Position numbers and translations under genes: made by a program. Of a DNA stretch of 64,000 bases, positions 42,250-50,052 are shown one piece after another. The notes beneath the pieces are model-generated. The model searched no databases. It was not told where the DNA came from and saw only the letters and a program-made list of their open reading frames with translations. The DNA comes from an uncultured Paracoccaceae bacterium (GTDB taxonomy: Bacteria; Pseudomonadota; Alphaproteobacteria; Rhodobacterales; Rhodobacteraceae): positions 16,568 through 80,567 of the forward strand of contig OY288145.1 in assembly GCA_958439195.1 (NCBI GenBank), given 5' to 3'. The first letter of the stretch is position 1; every line of letters begins with the position of its first letter.

Positions 42250-43227
42250 CTAGCCGCCCCCGATCAATGCCCCTGCGGCAAAGACCAAAGCACCGCCAAG
42301 GACAACCTGCAAGGCGGCACGCAGAAAAGGGGTTTCCATGAAGCGGTTCTGGATCCAGGCGATGGCCCAAAGTTCGACGAAGACCACCACCATTGCGATG
42401 ATCGTGGCGGTCCAGAAATCGGGGATCAGGTAGGGGAGCGCGTGGCCCATGCCGCCCAGCGTGGTCATCACGCCCGACGCAAGGCCGCGTTTCCACGGGC
42501 TGCCGCGCCCGGACAACACGCCATCGTCATGCGCGGCTTCGGTAAAGCCCATGCTGATCCCTGCGCCGACGGAGGCCGCGGTTCCGACCAGGAAGGTGGT
42601 CCAGGTGTCCTGTGTGGCGAAGGCGGTGGCAAAGATCGGGGCGAGGGTGGAAACGGAGCCATCCATCAGCCCGGCCAGCCCCGGTTGCACCCATGTCAGG
42701 ATGAACTGGCGGCGGGCGGTGGCGTCTTCGGAACTGCGGGCATCTTGGGTGAGGTGTTTGTCTTCAAGCTCGGACGCCTTGCGTTCATGGCCCGCTTCGG
42801 CGGCGGCGAGGTCGCCCAGCAGTTTACGGGTGGCGGCGTCGGTCGTTGACCCGGCGGCGCGGGTGTAGAAGCGGTGGGCTTCCTGTTCCATTGCGGCCGC
42901 TTCGCCGCGGATGGTTTCCAGAGGCAGGTTGGCGGAGAGCCAGACGGGTTTGCGGGCATAGTGGCCCGCCACATGTTCGCGGCGGATCAGGGGGATCACC
43001 TCGCCAAAGCGGGTGCGGTGCAGGTCGATCAGGCGCTGGCGGTGCTGGTCTTCTTCGGTGGCCATGTCGTCGAAGATGGCAGCGGTGGCGGGGTATTCGC
43101 CGCGCAGGCGTTCGCCATAGCTGCGGTAGATGCGGGCGTCATCTTCTTCGGACGAGATGGCGAGGGCGAGGATTTCCTGTTCGGACAGGTCTGAAAAGCG
43201 GCGGCGGGTTGAGAGGCCGGGGATCAT
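42250..43227 (-). CDS. mbfA: Membrane-bound ferritin-like/VIT1 protein (MbfA)
   Basis: 325 residues: N-terminal rubrerythrin/ferritin-like domain (EEDDARIYRSYGERLRGEYPATAAIFDDMATEEDQHRQRLIDLH near 27-70, and AMEQEAHRFYTRAA...DLAAAEAGHERKASELE near 112-155, with ExxH-type iron ligands) fused to a VIT1/CCC1 membrane domain of about five helices (LAGLMDGSVSTLAPIFATAF onward). MbfA exports iron and protects against H2O2 in rhizobia and Rhodobacter. An Irr-like palindrome lies at 43243-43259, just upstream of the start, consistent with iron control. Confidence 0.92.
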   Translation of the reverse strand: MIPGLSTRRRFSDLSEQEILALAISSEEDDARIYRSYGERLRGEYPATAAIFDDMATEEDQHRQRLIDLHRTRFGEVIPLIRREHVAGHYARKPVWLSANLPLETIRGEAAAMEQEAHRFYTRAAGSTTDAATRKLLGDLAAAEAGHERKASELEDKHLTQDARSSEDATARRQFILTWVQPGLAGLMDGSVSTLAPIFATAFATQDTWTTFLVGTAASVGAGISMGFTEAAHDDGVLSGRGSPWKRGLASGVMTTLGGMGHALPYLIPDFWTATIIAMVVVFVELWAIAWIQNRFMETPFLRAALQVVLGGALVFAAGALIGGG

Positions 43228-43242
43228 GGGGTGCTCGGTCAG

Positions 43243-43259
43243 TTTGGAATGATTCTAAG
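43243..43259 (-). promoter_or_regulatory. Irr/ICE-like iron box upstream of mbfA
   Basis: TTTGGAA-TGA-TTCTAAG deviates at two positions from the TTTAGAA-N3-TTCTAAA type of iron control element bound by Irr, and lies 16 bases upstream of the mbfA start. Irr control of mbfA is known in other alphaproteobacteria; the match here is by eye. Confidence 0.55.
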
Positions 43260-43295
43260 TTAGCAAAATGGAGTGCTTAGGCAAGGGCGAAAAAA

Positions 43296-43371
43296 TGAAC
43301 TTATCGGTTTAGATTGGGGTTGAAAAAGTGAACTGATGGGTTCATATGCGAAAAATGAACGAAACAGTTCA
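43296..43371 (+). promoter_or_regulatory. Three operator-like palindromes TGAAC-N6-GTTCA
   Basis: Half-site pairs at 43296-43311 (TGAAC...GTTTA, one mismatch), 43329-43344 and 43356-43371 (both perfect), each preceded by an A-tract (GAAAAA). They end 17 bases before the ATG of the small secreted peptide. Spacing of 33 and 27 bases suggests cooperative binding of a dimeric repressor such as a TetR-type protein; no such regulator gene is in the window. Confidence 0.6.
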
Positions 43372-43388
43372 GTTTTGGAGTGGAAACA

Positions 43389-43538
43389 ATGAACCGTCTT
43401 GCCCCCATTGCCGTGATCCTGTCGATCCTTGCCGGACCGAGCTTTGCCGGTGGGATCTTTCTTGATTTGCCGTCGTTGACCTTTCCGTCGGATGACGGCG
43501 TGGCGACGGTTGGCACGAAATCGGTCGGAAAGCCCTGA
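43389..43538 (+). CDS. Small secreted protein (49 residues)
   Basis: MNRLAPIAVILSILAGPSFA is a textbook signal peptide (cleavage after Ala20), leaving a mature peptide of 29 residues that begins GGIFLDLPSLTFPSDDG. It lies right after three operator-like palindromes and its stop abuts the DUF2794 stop on the other strand. No Shine-Dalgarno is obvious beyond TGGAAAC. Function unknown; mature part has no cysteine. Confidence 0.65.
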   Translation: MNRLAPIAVILSILAGPSFAGGIFLDLPSLTFPSDDGVATVGTKSVGKP

Positions 43539-43886
43539 TCAGTCGATCGGGCGGATGAGTTTGCGTTCCAGCACGCGAAGGACGGCAGCAAGGTCGTGGC
43601 CGCGGCGCAGAACCTGACCATCCATCCCGACGACGGCGTAAAGACCCTGCCGCGCGCGCAGGCGGGGGTGTTTTTCGATCCGGTAGAGCGGGTTTTCCGC
43701 GGTGCGGCGAAAGATGGAGAACACGGCATAGTCGCGCAGCGTGGATATGCCGTAGTCCCGCCATTCCCCCAGCGCCACCATGCGCCCGTAAAGCGTAAGG
43801 ATCAGCGACAATTCGTGCCGATCAAAGCTGACCTGTTCGGTCATTCGGGTGGAATTGGGGAAAGGGGTCGGTGGTTGAACCGTCAT
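43539..43886 (-). CDS. DUF2794 domain-containing protein
   Basis: 115 residues; from VSFDRHELSLILTLYGRMVALGEWRDYGIS (residues 19-48) through RTAENPLYRIEKHPRLRARQGLYAVVGMDGQVLRRGHDLAAVLRVLERKLIRPID to the end it matches DUF2794, a small cytoplasmic family of alphaproteobacteria with no assigned function. Convergent with, and directly adjacent to, the small secreted gene. An in-frame Met at residue 15 is an alternative start. Confidence 0.88.
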   Translation of the reverse strand: MTVQPPTPFPNSTRMTEQVSFDRHELSLILTLYGRMVALGEWRDYGISTLRDYAVFSIFRRTAENPLYRIEKHPRLRARQGLYAVVGMDGQVLRRGHDLAAVLRVLERKLIRPID

Positions 43887-43949
43887 ATGTTCAGCTTACG
43901 CGCTTGGGCGGGCAAATCAAGCCTTGGACCTGCCGCGAAGAGTCCGCAG

Positions 43950-44110
43950 GAAAACCCTGATCTGATCTGATTTCCGCCCTTATCGCCTGTCAGAAGGGTT
44001 TCAGACGACAGGCCGGGGCCGGTATCACAGCCCCCACCAAGCGTCGGCCTCGGCCGGTCTGTCGTAATCGGAGGCCCCCGTCATCTGTGCGACGGGGGCC
44101 TTTCGATTCT
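43950..44110 (+). ncRNA. Candidate structured small RNA
   Basis: Between DUF2794 and the asparaginase gene, the plus strand offers stems GCCTGTC/GACAGGC (about 43986-44014), GGCC-TC-GGCC (about 44046-44055) and a terminator at 44073-44100, in a row and without a coding frame. No promoter was identified, and no known RNA family was recognised. Confidence 0.25.
44073..44100. terminator. Rho-independent terminator
   Basis: Ten-bp stem GGCCCCCGTC / GACGGGGGCC with an eight-base loop, followed on the plus strand by TTTCGATTCTTT. On the minus strand it lies 17 bases past the asparaginase stop, so it may end that gene, a plus-strand transcript, or both. Confidence 0.7.
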
Positions 44111-44117
44111 TTGGGCA

Positions 44118-45161
44118 TCAGGGAAAGGCAGGGGCGCGGCGGATGATGCCGACCTCGGTGCCACGGCAGTTCCTTTGCACGGCATCAAGGCGTTTGCGGG
44201 CGGCGGGGTGGTTGGGATCAAGCACGCCCAACTGCACCAGAAGGGCGGTGATGGCCCCTTCGGAGCCACGGGTGCCGCCATCGGTGATTTTCAGGGCGAT
44301 GCCCATTTTCCGTTCGGGGATGATGGCGATGAACACCGCTTCGGCCCCGGTCTTGATGGCGACGCGGCCATCCATTGCGCGCATCAGTTCGGTGCAGGAG
44401 CGGCCTTCGCCAGCGACCATTTCGGGGTATTGGCCCATCGCGCGGGTCAGGCGGTGCATGGCGCGGTCGCGGGCATCGCCGGTGCCGGTGGCGGCGGCGA
44501 AGCGGGCCATCGCGCGGGCAAGGCCGTGAACAGAGGTGGCGAAGTTGGGGGCGGAGCAGCCGTCGATGCCATAGCCGGGTGCGGTTTCGCCGGTGATCTC
44601 TTCGGTGGCCTGTCTGACGGCTTGCTGAACCGGGTGGTCGATTTCAACGTATTCCGGCCCGCCCTTGATATGGCGGTTCAGGGTCAGAAAGCCCGAATGT
44701 TTCCCGGAACAGTTGTTATGGCATTGGCAGGGTTTTTCGTCCGCCTTGATCAGGCGGTTGCGTTCGGGAATGTCGTAGGGTTCATGCGCGCCACAGCGCA
44801 GATCGGCGTCGGACAGGCCAAGATCGGCCAGCCAGCGGGTGACGGCTTCGGTATGGATCGCCGCGCCCTGATGGCTGGCGCAGGCCAGCGCGATCTGGCG
44901 ATCGGTCAGGCCGTGGGCTTCGGCGGCACCGGATTCCAGCAGAGGCAGGGCCTGAATCATCTTGCACGAGGAACGGGGAAAGATGATGGCCTGCGGGTCA
45001 CCCCAGCTTTGGACGATCTGTCCGGTGTCGTCGCAGATGACGGCATGGCCAAGATGGGTGCTTTCCAGCATCCCGCCGCGCCAAAGCTGCACCATCGGCA
45101 CGGGCGATGGCCCGGATGCAGGAACAGCGGCAGAAGCGGGTGCGGATTGGGTGGTGGGCAT
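44118..45161 (-). CDS. ansA: L-asparaginase, class 3 (Rhizobium etli AnsA/ReAV type)
   Basis: 347 residues. Residues equivalent to ReAV catalysis are spaced as in that enzyme: Ser64-x-x-Lys67 in FPRSSCK, Ser96 in ACASHQGA, zinc-site Cys151 and Lys154 in NNCSGKHSG, Cys202 in GIDGCSAPNFA, and Lys in ALKITDGG. This is the serine-beta-lactamase-like asparaginase class, unrelated to the E. coli enzymes. ATG 45161 follows GGAGAAAG; 20 N-terminal residues are low-complexity (Ala/Pro/Ser). The frame stays open to 45992 but overlaps ialB. Hydrolyses asparagine in the cytoplasm; the gene is divergent from ialB. Confidence 0.92.
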   Translation of the reverse strand: MPTTQSAPASAAVPASGPSPVPMVQLWRGGMLESTHLGHAVICDDTGQIVQSWGDPQAIIFPRSSCKMIQALPLLESGAAEAHGLTDRQIALACASHQGAAIHTEAVTRWLADLGLSDADLRCGAHEPYDIPERNRLIKADEKPCQCHNNCSGKHSGFLTLNRHIKGGPEYVEIDHPVQQAVRQATEEITGETAPGYGIDGCSAPNFATSVHGLARAMARFAAATGTGDARDRAMHRLTRAMGQYPEMVAGEGRSCTELMRAMDGRVAIKTGAEAVFIAIIPERKMGIALKITDGGTRGSEGAITALLVQLGVLDPNHPAARKRLDAVQRNCRGTEVGIIRRAPAFP

Positions 45162-45344
45162 GGCTTTCTCCGTCAGCGTCACAGATGCGCGATTTTCTGC
45201 CCAAGGGGCTTTCGCGGATTGGTCTTTCTCGGCTAAAAGGGGATATCGAGTTGGCAAGAGCCGCGCCACAGGAAAAGGTCCGCGCCCCGCATGGGAAGCG
45301 AAGGCCGTGGGCGGACAAGAGGCAAAGTGCGGAGGCCTGACCAC

Positions 45345-45869
45345 ATGACCACCCTTATCGGCCGCGTCCTTGGCGCTGCTTTGTTCGCGGCATCCATGAC
45401 CGGCGGCGCGGTGCTGGCGCAGGAATCCGACAACCGCGTTGCGGTGACGTCGGATTGGAACGTGTTCACCGAGGAAGAGCCTAAGGAATGCTGGGGGGTG
45501 ACGGTTCCGAAAGAGACGGTGAACACCCGTGATGGCCAGCCCGTTCAGGCGCGGCGCGGGGATATTCTGCTGTTCGTGACCTATCGTCCGGGGCGACCCG
45601 GCGAAGTGTCGTTCACGGGGGGCTATCCTTTTGCCAACGGGTCCACGGTGACGATGAACGTCGATGGCAACAGCTATGATCTGTTCACCGATGGCGAATG
45701 GGCCTGGCCCGCATCGCCCGAAGCGGATGCAACATTGCTGGCCGCGATGAAGGCGGGGACGACGGCGGTTTTGACCGCGCGGTCGGAACGCGGGACGCAG
45801 ACGCAGGATACGTTCAGCCTGCGCGGGTTCACCGCCGCGATGACCGAAGCCGAGACGCGCTGCCAATAA
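45345..45869 (+). CDS. Invasion-associated locus B (IalB) family protein
   Basis: 174 residues: signal peptide ending GGAVLAQ (cleavage near 25), then the IalB fold: WNVFTEEEPKECWGVTVPKE, DILLFVTYRPGRPGEVSFTGGYPF, DGNSYDLFTDGEWAWPASPEADATLLAAMKAG and TFSLRGFTAAMTEAETRCQ. IalB proteins are periplasmic or outer-membrane-associated; first described in Bartonella, but common in free-living Rhodobacteraceae, where the role is unknown. GGAGG lies before ATG 45345. A strong terminator follows. Confidence 0.9.
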   Translation: MTTLIGRVLGAALFAASMTGGAVLAQESDNRVAVTSDWNVFTEEEPKECWGVTVPKETVNTRDGQPVQARRGDILLFVTYRPGRPGEVSFTGGYPFANGSTVTMNVDGNSYDLFTDGEWAWPASPEADATLLAAMKAGTTAVLTARSERGTQTQDTFSLRGFTAAMTEAETRCQ

Positions 45870-45894
45870 AGGGTGCCGATACGTGCGAGAGATA

Positions 45895-45921
45895 GGCTCC
45901 CTGCGGGGAGCCTTTTGTTTT
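45895..45921 (+). terminator. Rho-independent terminator after ialB
   Basis: GGCTCCC / GGGAGCC stem with a TGCG loop followed by TTTTGTTTT, 26 bases past the ialB stop. A classic intrinsic terminator. Confidence 0.93.
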
Positions 45922-45973
45922 AGGGGCGAATCCCCTATATGAACGCCTTCCCGACCGATCAGGATTTCCGACC

Positions 45974-47182
45974 ATGACCGCCACCGATTCAAGTGCCGCG
46001 CCCCTGTCAGCGCCCATCACGCAGGACGTGCTGACCATCCCGCGCAAGGCGGCCGAGGGTGGCAAGACCAATATCGTGGGACTGACGCGGGATCAGTTGC
46101 GCGCGGCGTTGATTGCGGCGGGGACGCCGGAAAAGCAGGCCAAGATGCGGCTGGGGCAGATCTGGCAATGGGTTTACCATTGGGGCGTGCGCGATTTCGC
46201 GGCGATGACCAATCTGGCCAAGGACTATCGCGCGCTGCTGGACGATCATTTCGTGATCGAACTGCCGCAGGTGGTGACGCGCCAGATTTCCGAGGATGGG
46301 ACGCGGAAATATCTGGTGCGCATCGCGGGCGGCCATGAGGTGGAAGTGGTTTATATCCCCGAGGAAAACCGGGGGACGCTGTGCATTTCATCCCAGGTGG
46401 GTTGCACGCTGACCTGTTCCTTCTGCCATACCGGCACCCAAAAGCTGGTCAGGAACCTGACGGCGGGCGAGATTGTCGGCCAGGTTCTGCTGGCGCGGGA
46501 CGACCTGGGGGAATGGCCGGTACCCGGCGCGCCGAAGGATGAGACACGGCTGGTGTCCAACATCGTGCTGATGGGGATGGGTGAGCCGCTGTATAATTTC
46601 GAGAATGTCCGCGATGCCATGAAAGTGGTGATGGACAACGAAGGCATCGCGCTGGGGCGGCGGCGGATCACGCTGTCGACATCGGGTGTGGTGCCAGAGA
46701 TTGCGCGGACGGCGCAGGAAATCGGCTGTCTGCTGGCGGTGAGTTTCCATGCCACCACCGATGCGGTGCGCGATGTGTTGGTGCCGATCAACAAGAAATG
46801 GAACATTGCCACGCTCTTGGATGCGCTGCGCGAGTATCCGGGGCTGTCGAACAGCGAACGGATCACGTTTGAATATGTGATGCTGGACGGGGTGAATGAC
46901 ACCAAGGAAGATGCGCATCGCTTGGTAAAGCTGCTGGAAGGTATTCCGGCCAAGGTGAACCTGATCCCGTTCAACGAATGGCCGGGCGCGCCTTACAAGC
47001 GGTCATCGGGCAACCGCATCCACGCCTTTGCCGACATCATCTATCAGGCGGGCTATGCCAGCCCGATCCGCACCCCGCGCGGCGAGGATATCATGGCGGC
47101 CTGCGGGCAGTTGAAATCGGCCACGGAACGGGCGCGGAAATCATCGCGCGAGATTGCGGCAGAAGCGGGGATCGGCGGCTGA
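45974..47182 (+). CDS. rlmN: Dual-specificity 23S rRNA/tRNA adenine-C2 methyltransferase
   Basis: 402-residue radical SAM enzyme methylating A2503 of 23S rRNA and A37 of tRNAs. The N-terminal region has GQIWQWVYHWGVRDFAAMTNLAKDYR; the radical SAM cluster CTLTCSFC (CxxxCxxC) is near residues 143-150; VLMGMGEPLYNFENV, ITLSTSGVVP and the C-terminal MAACGQL (methyl-carrying Cys) complete the fold. Length is normal. Stand-alone gene. Confidence 0.96.
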   Translation: MTATDSSAAPLSAPITQDVLTIPRKAAEGGKTNIVGLTRDQLRAALIAAGTPEKQAKMRLGQIWQWVYHWGVRDFAAMTNLAKDYRALLDDHFVIELPQVVTRQISEDGTRKYLVRIAGGHEVEVVYIPEENRGTLCISSQVGCTLTCSFCHTGTQKLVRNLTAGEIVGQVLLARDDLGEWPVPGAPKDETRLVSNIVLMGMGEPLYNFENVRDAMKVVMDNEGIALGRRRITLSTSGVVPEIARTAQEIGCLLAVSFHATTDAVRDVLVPINKKWNIATLLDALREYPGLSNSERITFEYVMLDGVNDTKEDAHRLVKLLEGIPAKVNLIPFNEWPGAPYKRSSGNRIHAFADIIYQAGYASPIRTPRGEDIMAACGQLKSATERARKSSREIAAEAGIGG

Positions 47183-47198
47183 GACCGGGCGCGGGGTG

Positions 47199-47243
47199 AC
47201 GCCCCCCCCACCCCGAAACGGTTTCTTTGGGCGGGTGGGGCGT
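47199..47243. terminator. GC-rich hairpin between rlmN and the antiporter
   Basis: ACGCCCC (with extra C) and ACCC pair with GGGT and GGGGCGT, with an inner GAAAC/GTTTC stem. It is in the 60-base convergent gap and reaches the antiporter stop codon. Imperfect, so moderate confidence. Confidence 0.45.
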
Positions 47244-48508
47244 TAGGCCGCGGGTGTGGCCACTTTGGCATCATCGTCCTGTTTGGCGTGTTTCGCAGTC
47301 CAGCGATCGAGCATCGAAAACAGCAGCGGGTTGGCGAGGATCGAGATCAGCGCGCCGGCGACAACCAGATCCTTTGCCTCGGGCGGGACGATGGCGAGCT
47401 TGACGCCCATCACGATCAGGATGAAGGAAAATTCGCCGATCTGCGCCAGGCTGGTGGCGATGGTCAGGGCGGTGCCTTTTTCATGGCCGAAGGCGCGGAC
47501 GATGCCATAGGCGGCGATGGATTTGACCAGCAGGATGATGAGGACCGTGGCAATCAGCGCGAAGGGCGCGTCGATCACCACGGCCGGGTTAAACAGCATC
47601 CCCACAGACACGAAGAACAGCACGGCAAAGGCATCGCGCAGCGGCAGCGTTTCGCGCATCGCCTGTTGGCTGAGGGTCGAGGTGGCCATGACCATGCCGG
47701 CGAAGAAGGCCCCCAGCGCGAAGGACACGCCAAATATCTGTGACGAGCCGAAGGCCACGCCCAGCGCGATGGACAGCACGCCAAGGCGGAACAACTCGCG
47801 GCTGCCGGTATGGGCGACGTAGTGCAGCACCCAGGGGATCACCTTTCGCCCGACAACCAGCATCAGGGCAACAAAGGCCGCGAATTTCACCAGCGTCACG
47901 CCAAGGGTAGCGGTGATGGGGCCAAAGCCGAGGCGGATCACCTCTTGCTCGGCCTCGCCCTCGATCGGGGGGGAGATGCCGCCGAGGAGGCCCGCGAGCG
48001 GCGGGATAAGGACGAGCGCAAGCACCATGACCACGTCTTCGACGATGAGCCAGCCCACGGCGATGCGGCCCCGTTCCGAGGTGACGAGGTCGCGGTCTTG
48101 CAGCGCGCGCAGCAGGACGACAGTAGAGGCGACAGACAGCGACAGGCCGAAGATCAGCCCGGCCCCCATGCCCCAGCCCATGAACAGCGCGAGGGCAAGG
48201 CCCGCGGCGGTGGCGACGGCGATCTGCACCACAGCGCCGGGAATGGCGATGGATTTCACCGACAGCAGGTCTTTCAGCGAAAAGTGCAGTCCGACACCGA
48301 ACATCAGCAGGATTACCCCCACCTCGGCCAGTTCGGTGGCAAGTTCCTGATCGGCCACATAGCCCGGTGTGAAGGGACCGATGATGATGCCAGCCACCAG
48401 ATAGCCCGCCAGCATGGGCAGGCGCAGGCGGTGCGCGATCAGGCCCAGAATGAAGGCGAGCGACAGGCCGATGACGATGGTGGCGATCAGGGGTGTATCG
48501 TGGGGCAT
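47243..48508 (-). CDS. CPA2 family monovalent cation:proton antiporter (KefB/YbaL-like)
   Basis: 421-residue membrane protein of about 12 helices: IVIGLSLAFILGLIAHRLRLPMLAGYLVAGIIIGPFTPG (residues 10-48), EVGVILLMFGVGLHFSLKDL, GLSLSVASTVVLLRALQD, GWLIVEDVVMVLALVLIPP (the conserved Asp region), FGVSFALGAFFAGMVMA and FAVLFFVSVGMLFNP. Unlike full KefB/C it ends without a TrkA-N domain. ATG 48508 was chosen; upstream open frame lacks membrane sequence. The 271 bases upstream, shared with the divergent YcaQ-like gene, show no other gene. Confidence 0.92.
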   Translation of the reverse strand: MPHDTPLIATIVIGLSLAFILGLIAHRLRLPMLAGYLVAGIIIGPFTPGYVADQELATELAEVGVILLMFGVGLHFSLKDLLSVKSIAIPGAVVQIAVATAAGLALALFMGWGMGAGLIFGLSLSVASTVVLLRALQDRDLVTSERGRIAVGWLIVEDVVMVLALVLIPPLAGLLGGISPPIEGEAEQEVIRLGFGPITATLGVTLVKFAAFVALMLVVGRKVIPWVLHYVAHTGSRELFRLGVLSIALGVAFGSSQIFGVSFALGAFFAGMVMATSTLSQQAMRETLPLRDAFAVLFFVSVGMLFNPAVVIDAPFALIATVLIILLVKSIAAYGIVRAFGHEKGTALTIATSLAQIGEFSFILIVMGVKLAIVPPEAKDLVVAGALISILANPLLFSMLDRWTAKHAKQDDDAKVATPAA

Positions 48509-48779
48509 CGCCGGTCTTTCGGGTGGGTGCTGTTTCGGGCGGCTTGGTGGCGGGTTCGGGGTTGCAGTCGTGCCGTTGCGCGCGGTCGCCCGGTGGGAGC
48601 GGCCGGGCAGACCCTTGGCGGGCGGCTTGGGGACAGGTTGAGGATAGGCAAGTTGTGGGACGATGCAACGGGCGGTGGCAGGGCTGTGATCACGTTTTTC
48701 CCCGCAGTCTTTCAGAATGTTACGAGAGGAGCGCGAGGAAGGCTTGGCGGGCCGTGGCCGGGGCTGATAGGTCAGTGGC

Positions 48780-49985
48780 ATGACCCTGACCCTGATCCCC
48801 AATGACCGCGCGCGGCGGCTGTTTCTTGATCGTCATGCGCTGGCCGAGGCCCCGGTGGGGGCGGCGTCAGGGGTGGCGCTGGCGGGCGTGGTGGACCGGA
48901 TCGGGTTTGTGCAGGTGGACAGCATCAACACCGTGGCGCGGGCGCATGACATGATCCTGTGGTCGCGTCGGCAGGGGTTCCGGGGCGCGGCCTTGCAGCG
49001 GTTGCTGGAGCGCGACCGGTTGCTGTGGGAACATTGGACGCATGACGCATCGATCCTGCCGGTGGAGGTTTGGCCTTATTGGCGGCACCGTTTTGCGCGG
49101 GATGAGGTGCGATTGCAGGGGAATTGGCAACGCTGGTTCCGCGAAGGCTATGCGGCGCAGTTCGGCACCATCCTGGACCGGATCGCCCGTGATGGTCCGG
49201 TGACAAGCGCCGAAGTGGGTGCGGGCGAGGTGCGGGGCAAGGGGGGGTGGTGGGATTGGCATCCGTCCAAGACCGCGCTGGAATGGTTGTGGCGGACGGG
49301 GCATCTGGCGATCACCCGGCGTGAGGGGTTTCGCAAGGTCTATGACCTGACGGAGCGGGTGATCCCCGATGCCGTGCGGGCCGTGGAAGTGGACGAGGCC
49401 GCGCTGGTGGATTGGGCCTGCGCCACGGCGTTGGCGCGGTTGGGGTTTGGCAAAGCGGGCGAGGTGCAGGCCTATTGGAATGCGATCACGCCGGATGAGG
49501 CGCGGGGCTGGCTGGCCGCGGCCTTGCGTGCGGGCCGGGTGGAGGAAGTCGACATCGAGGGCGCATCCGGCGCGCGGAAGCGGGTCTTTGCGGTGCCGGG
49601 TCTGGCGGGGATGGACCCGCCCGAACCGCCCGCGCGTATGCGGATTCTGTCGCCCTTTGATCCGGCGCTGCGGGACCGGAACCGGGCCGAGTTTCTGTTC
49701 GGCTTTCGGTATCGGATCGAGGTCTTTGTGCCGGAACCCAAACGGGTGTTCGGATATTATGTCTTTCCACTGCTGGAAGGCGTGCGGCTGGTGGGGCGGG
49801 TGGATGTGAAACGGCAGGACGGGGTTCTGGCGCTGCGTGCGGTCTGGCCGGAGCCGGGGGTGGCGTTTGGCAAGGGGCGTCTGGCGCGGCTGGACGCGGA
49901 ATTGCAGCGGCTGGCGGATTTTGCGGGCTGCGCGCGCGTGGATTGGGCCGAAGGATGGCTGCGGGAACCTTTGGCACAGCCCTGA
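48780..49985 (+). CDS. YcaQ/AlkX-like winged-helix DNA glycosylase family protein
   Basis: 401 residues of the HTH_42/YcaQ family. The QxD-type catalytic region is visible as GFVQVDSINTVARAHDMILWSRR near residues 41-63, followed by LLWEHWTHDASILP, KTALEWLWRTGHLAITRREGFRKVYDL (winged helix) and the C-terminal FDPALRDRNRAEFLFGFRYRIEVFVPEPKRVFGYYVFPLLEG. YcaQ members unhook interstrand crosslinks and excise alkylated bases. Stand-alone gene. Activity of this member is inferred only from the family. Confidence 0.9.
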   Translation: MTLTLIPNDRARRLFLDRHALAEAPVGAASGVALAGVVDRIGFVQVDSINTVARAHDMILWSRRQGFRGAALQRLLERDRLLWEHWTHDASILPVEVWPYWRHRFARDEVRLQGNWQRWFREGYAAQFGTILDRIARDGPVTSAEVGAGEVRGKGGWWDWHPSKTALEWLWRTGHLAITRREGFRKVYDLTERVIPDAVRAVEVDEAALVDWACATALARLGFGKAGEVQAYWNAITPDEARGWLAAALRAGRVEEVDIEGASGARKRVFAVPGLAGMDPPEPPARMRILSPFDPALRDRNRAEFLFGFRYRIEVFVPEPKRVFGYYVFPLLEGVRLVGRVDVKRQDGVLALRAVWPEPGVAFGKGRLARLDAELQRLADFAGCARVDWAEGWLREPLAQP

Positions 49986-50021
49986 GATTGCCGTTTCACC
50001 TTGGCCCAAATACCCAAATCC

Positions 50022-50044
50022 GCCGCTGCTTCCGGGACAGCGGC
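50022..50044 (-). terminator. Hairpin between YcaQ-like and sulfatase genes
   Basis: Seven-bp stem GCCGCTG/CAGCGGC with a nine-base loop lies nine bases past the sulfatase stop. No T-run, so weak. Confidence 0.4.
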
Positions 50045-50052
50045 CGCAAGGA

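Noticed and set aside
45162..45992. N-terminal extension of the asparaginase frame
   Set aside because: It runs through the divergent ialB gene and has no family similarity; ATG 45161 has a good ribosome site.
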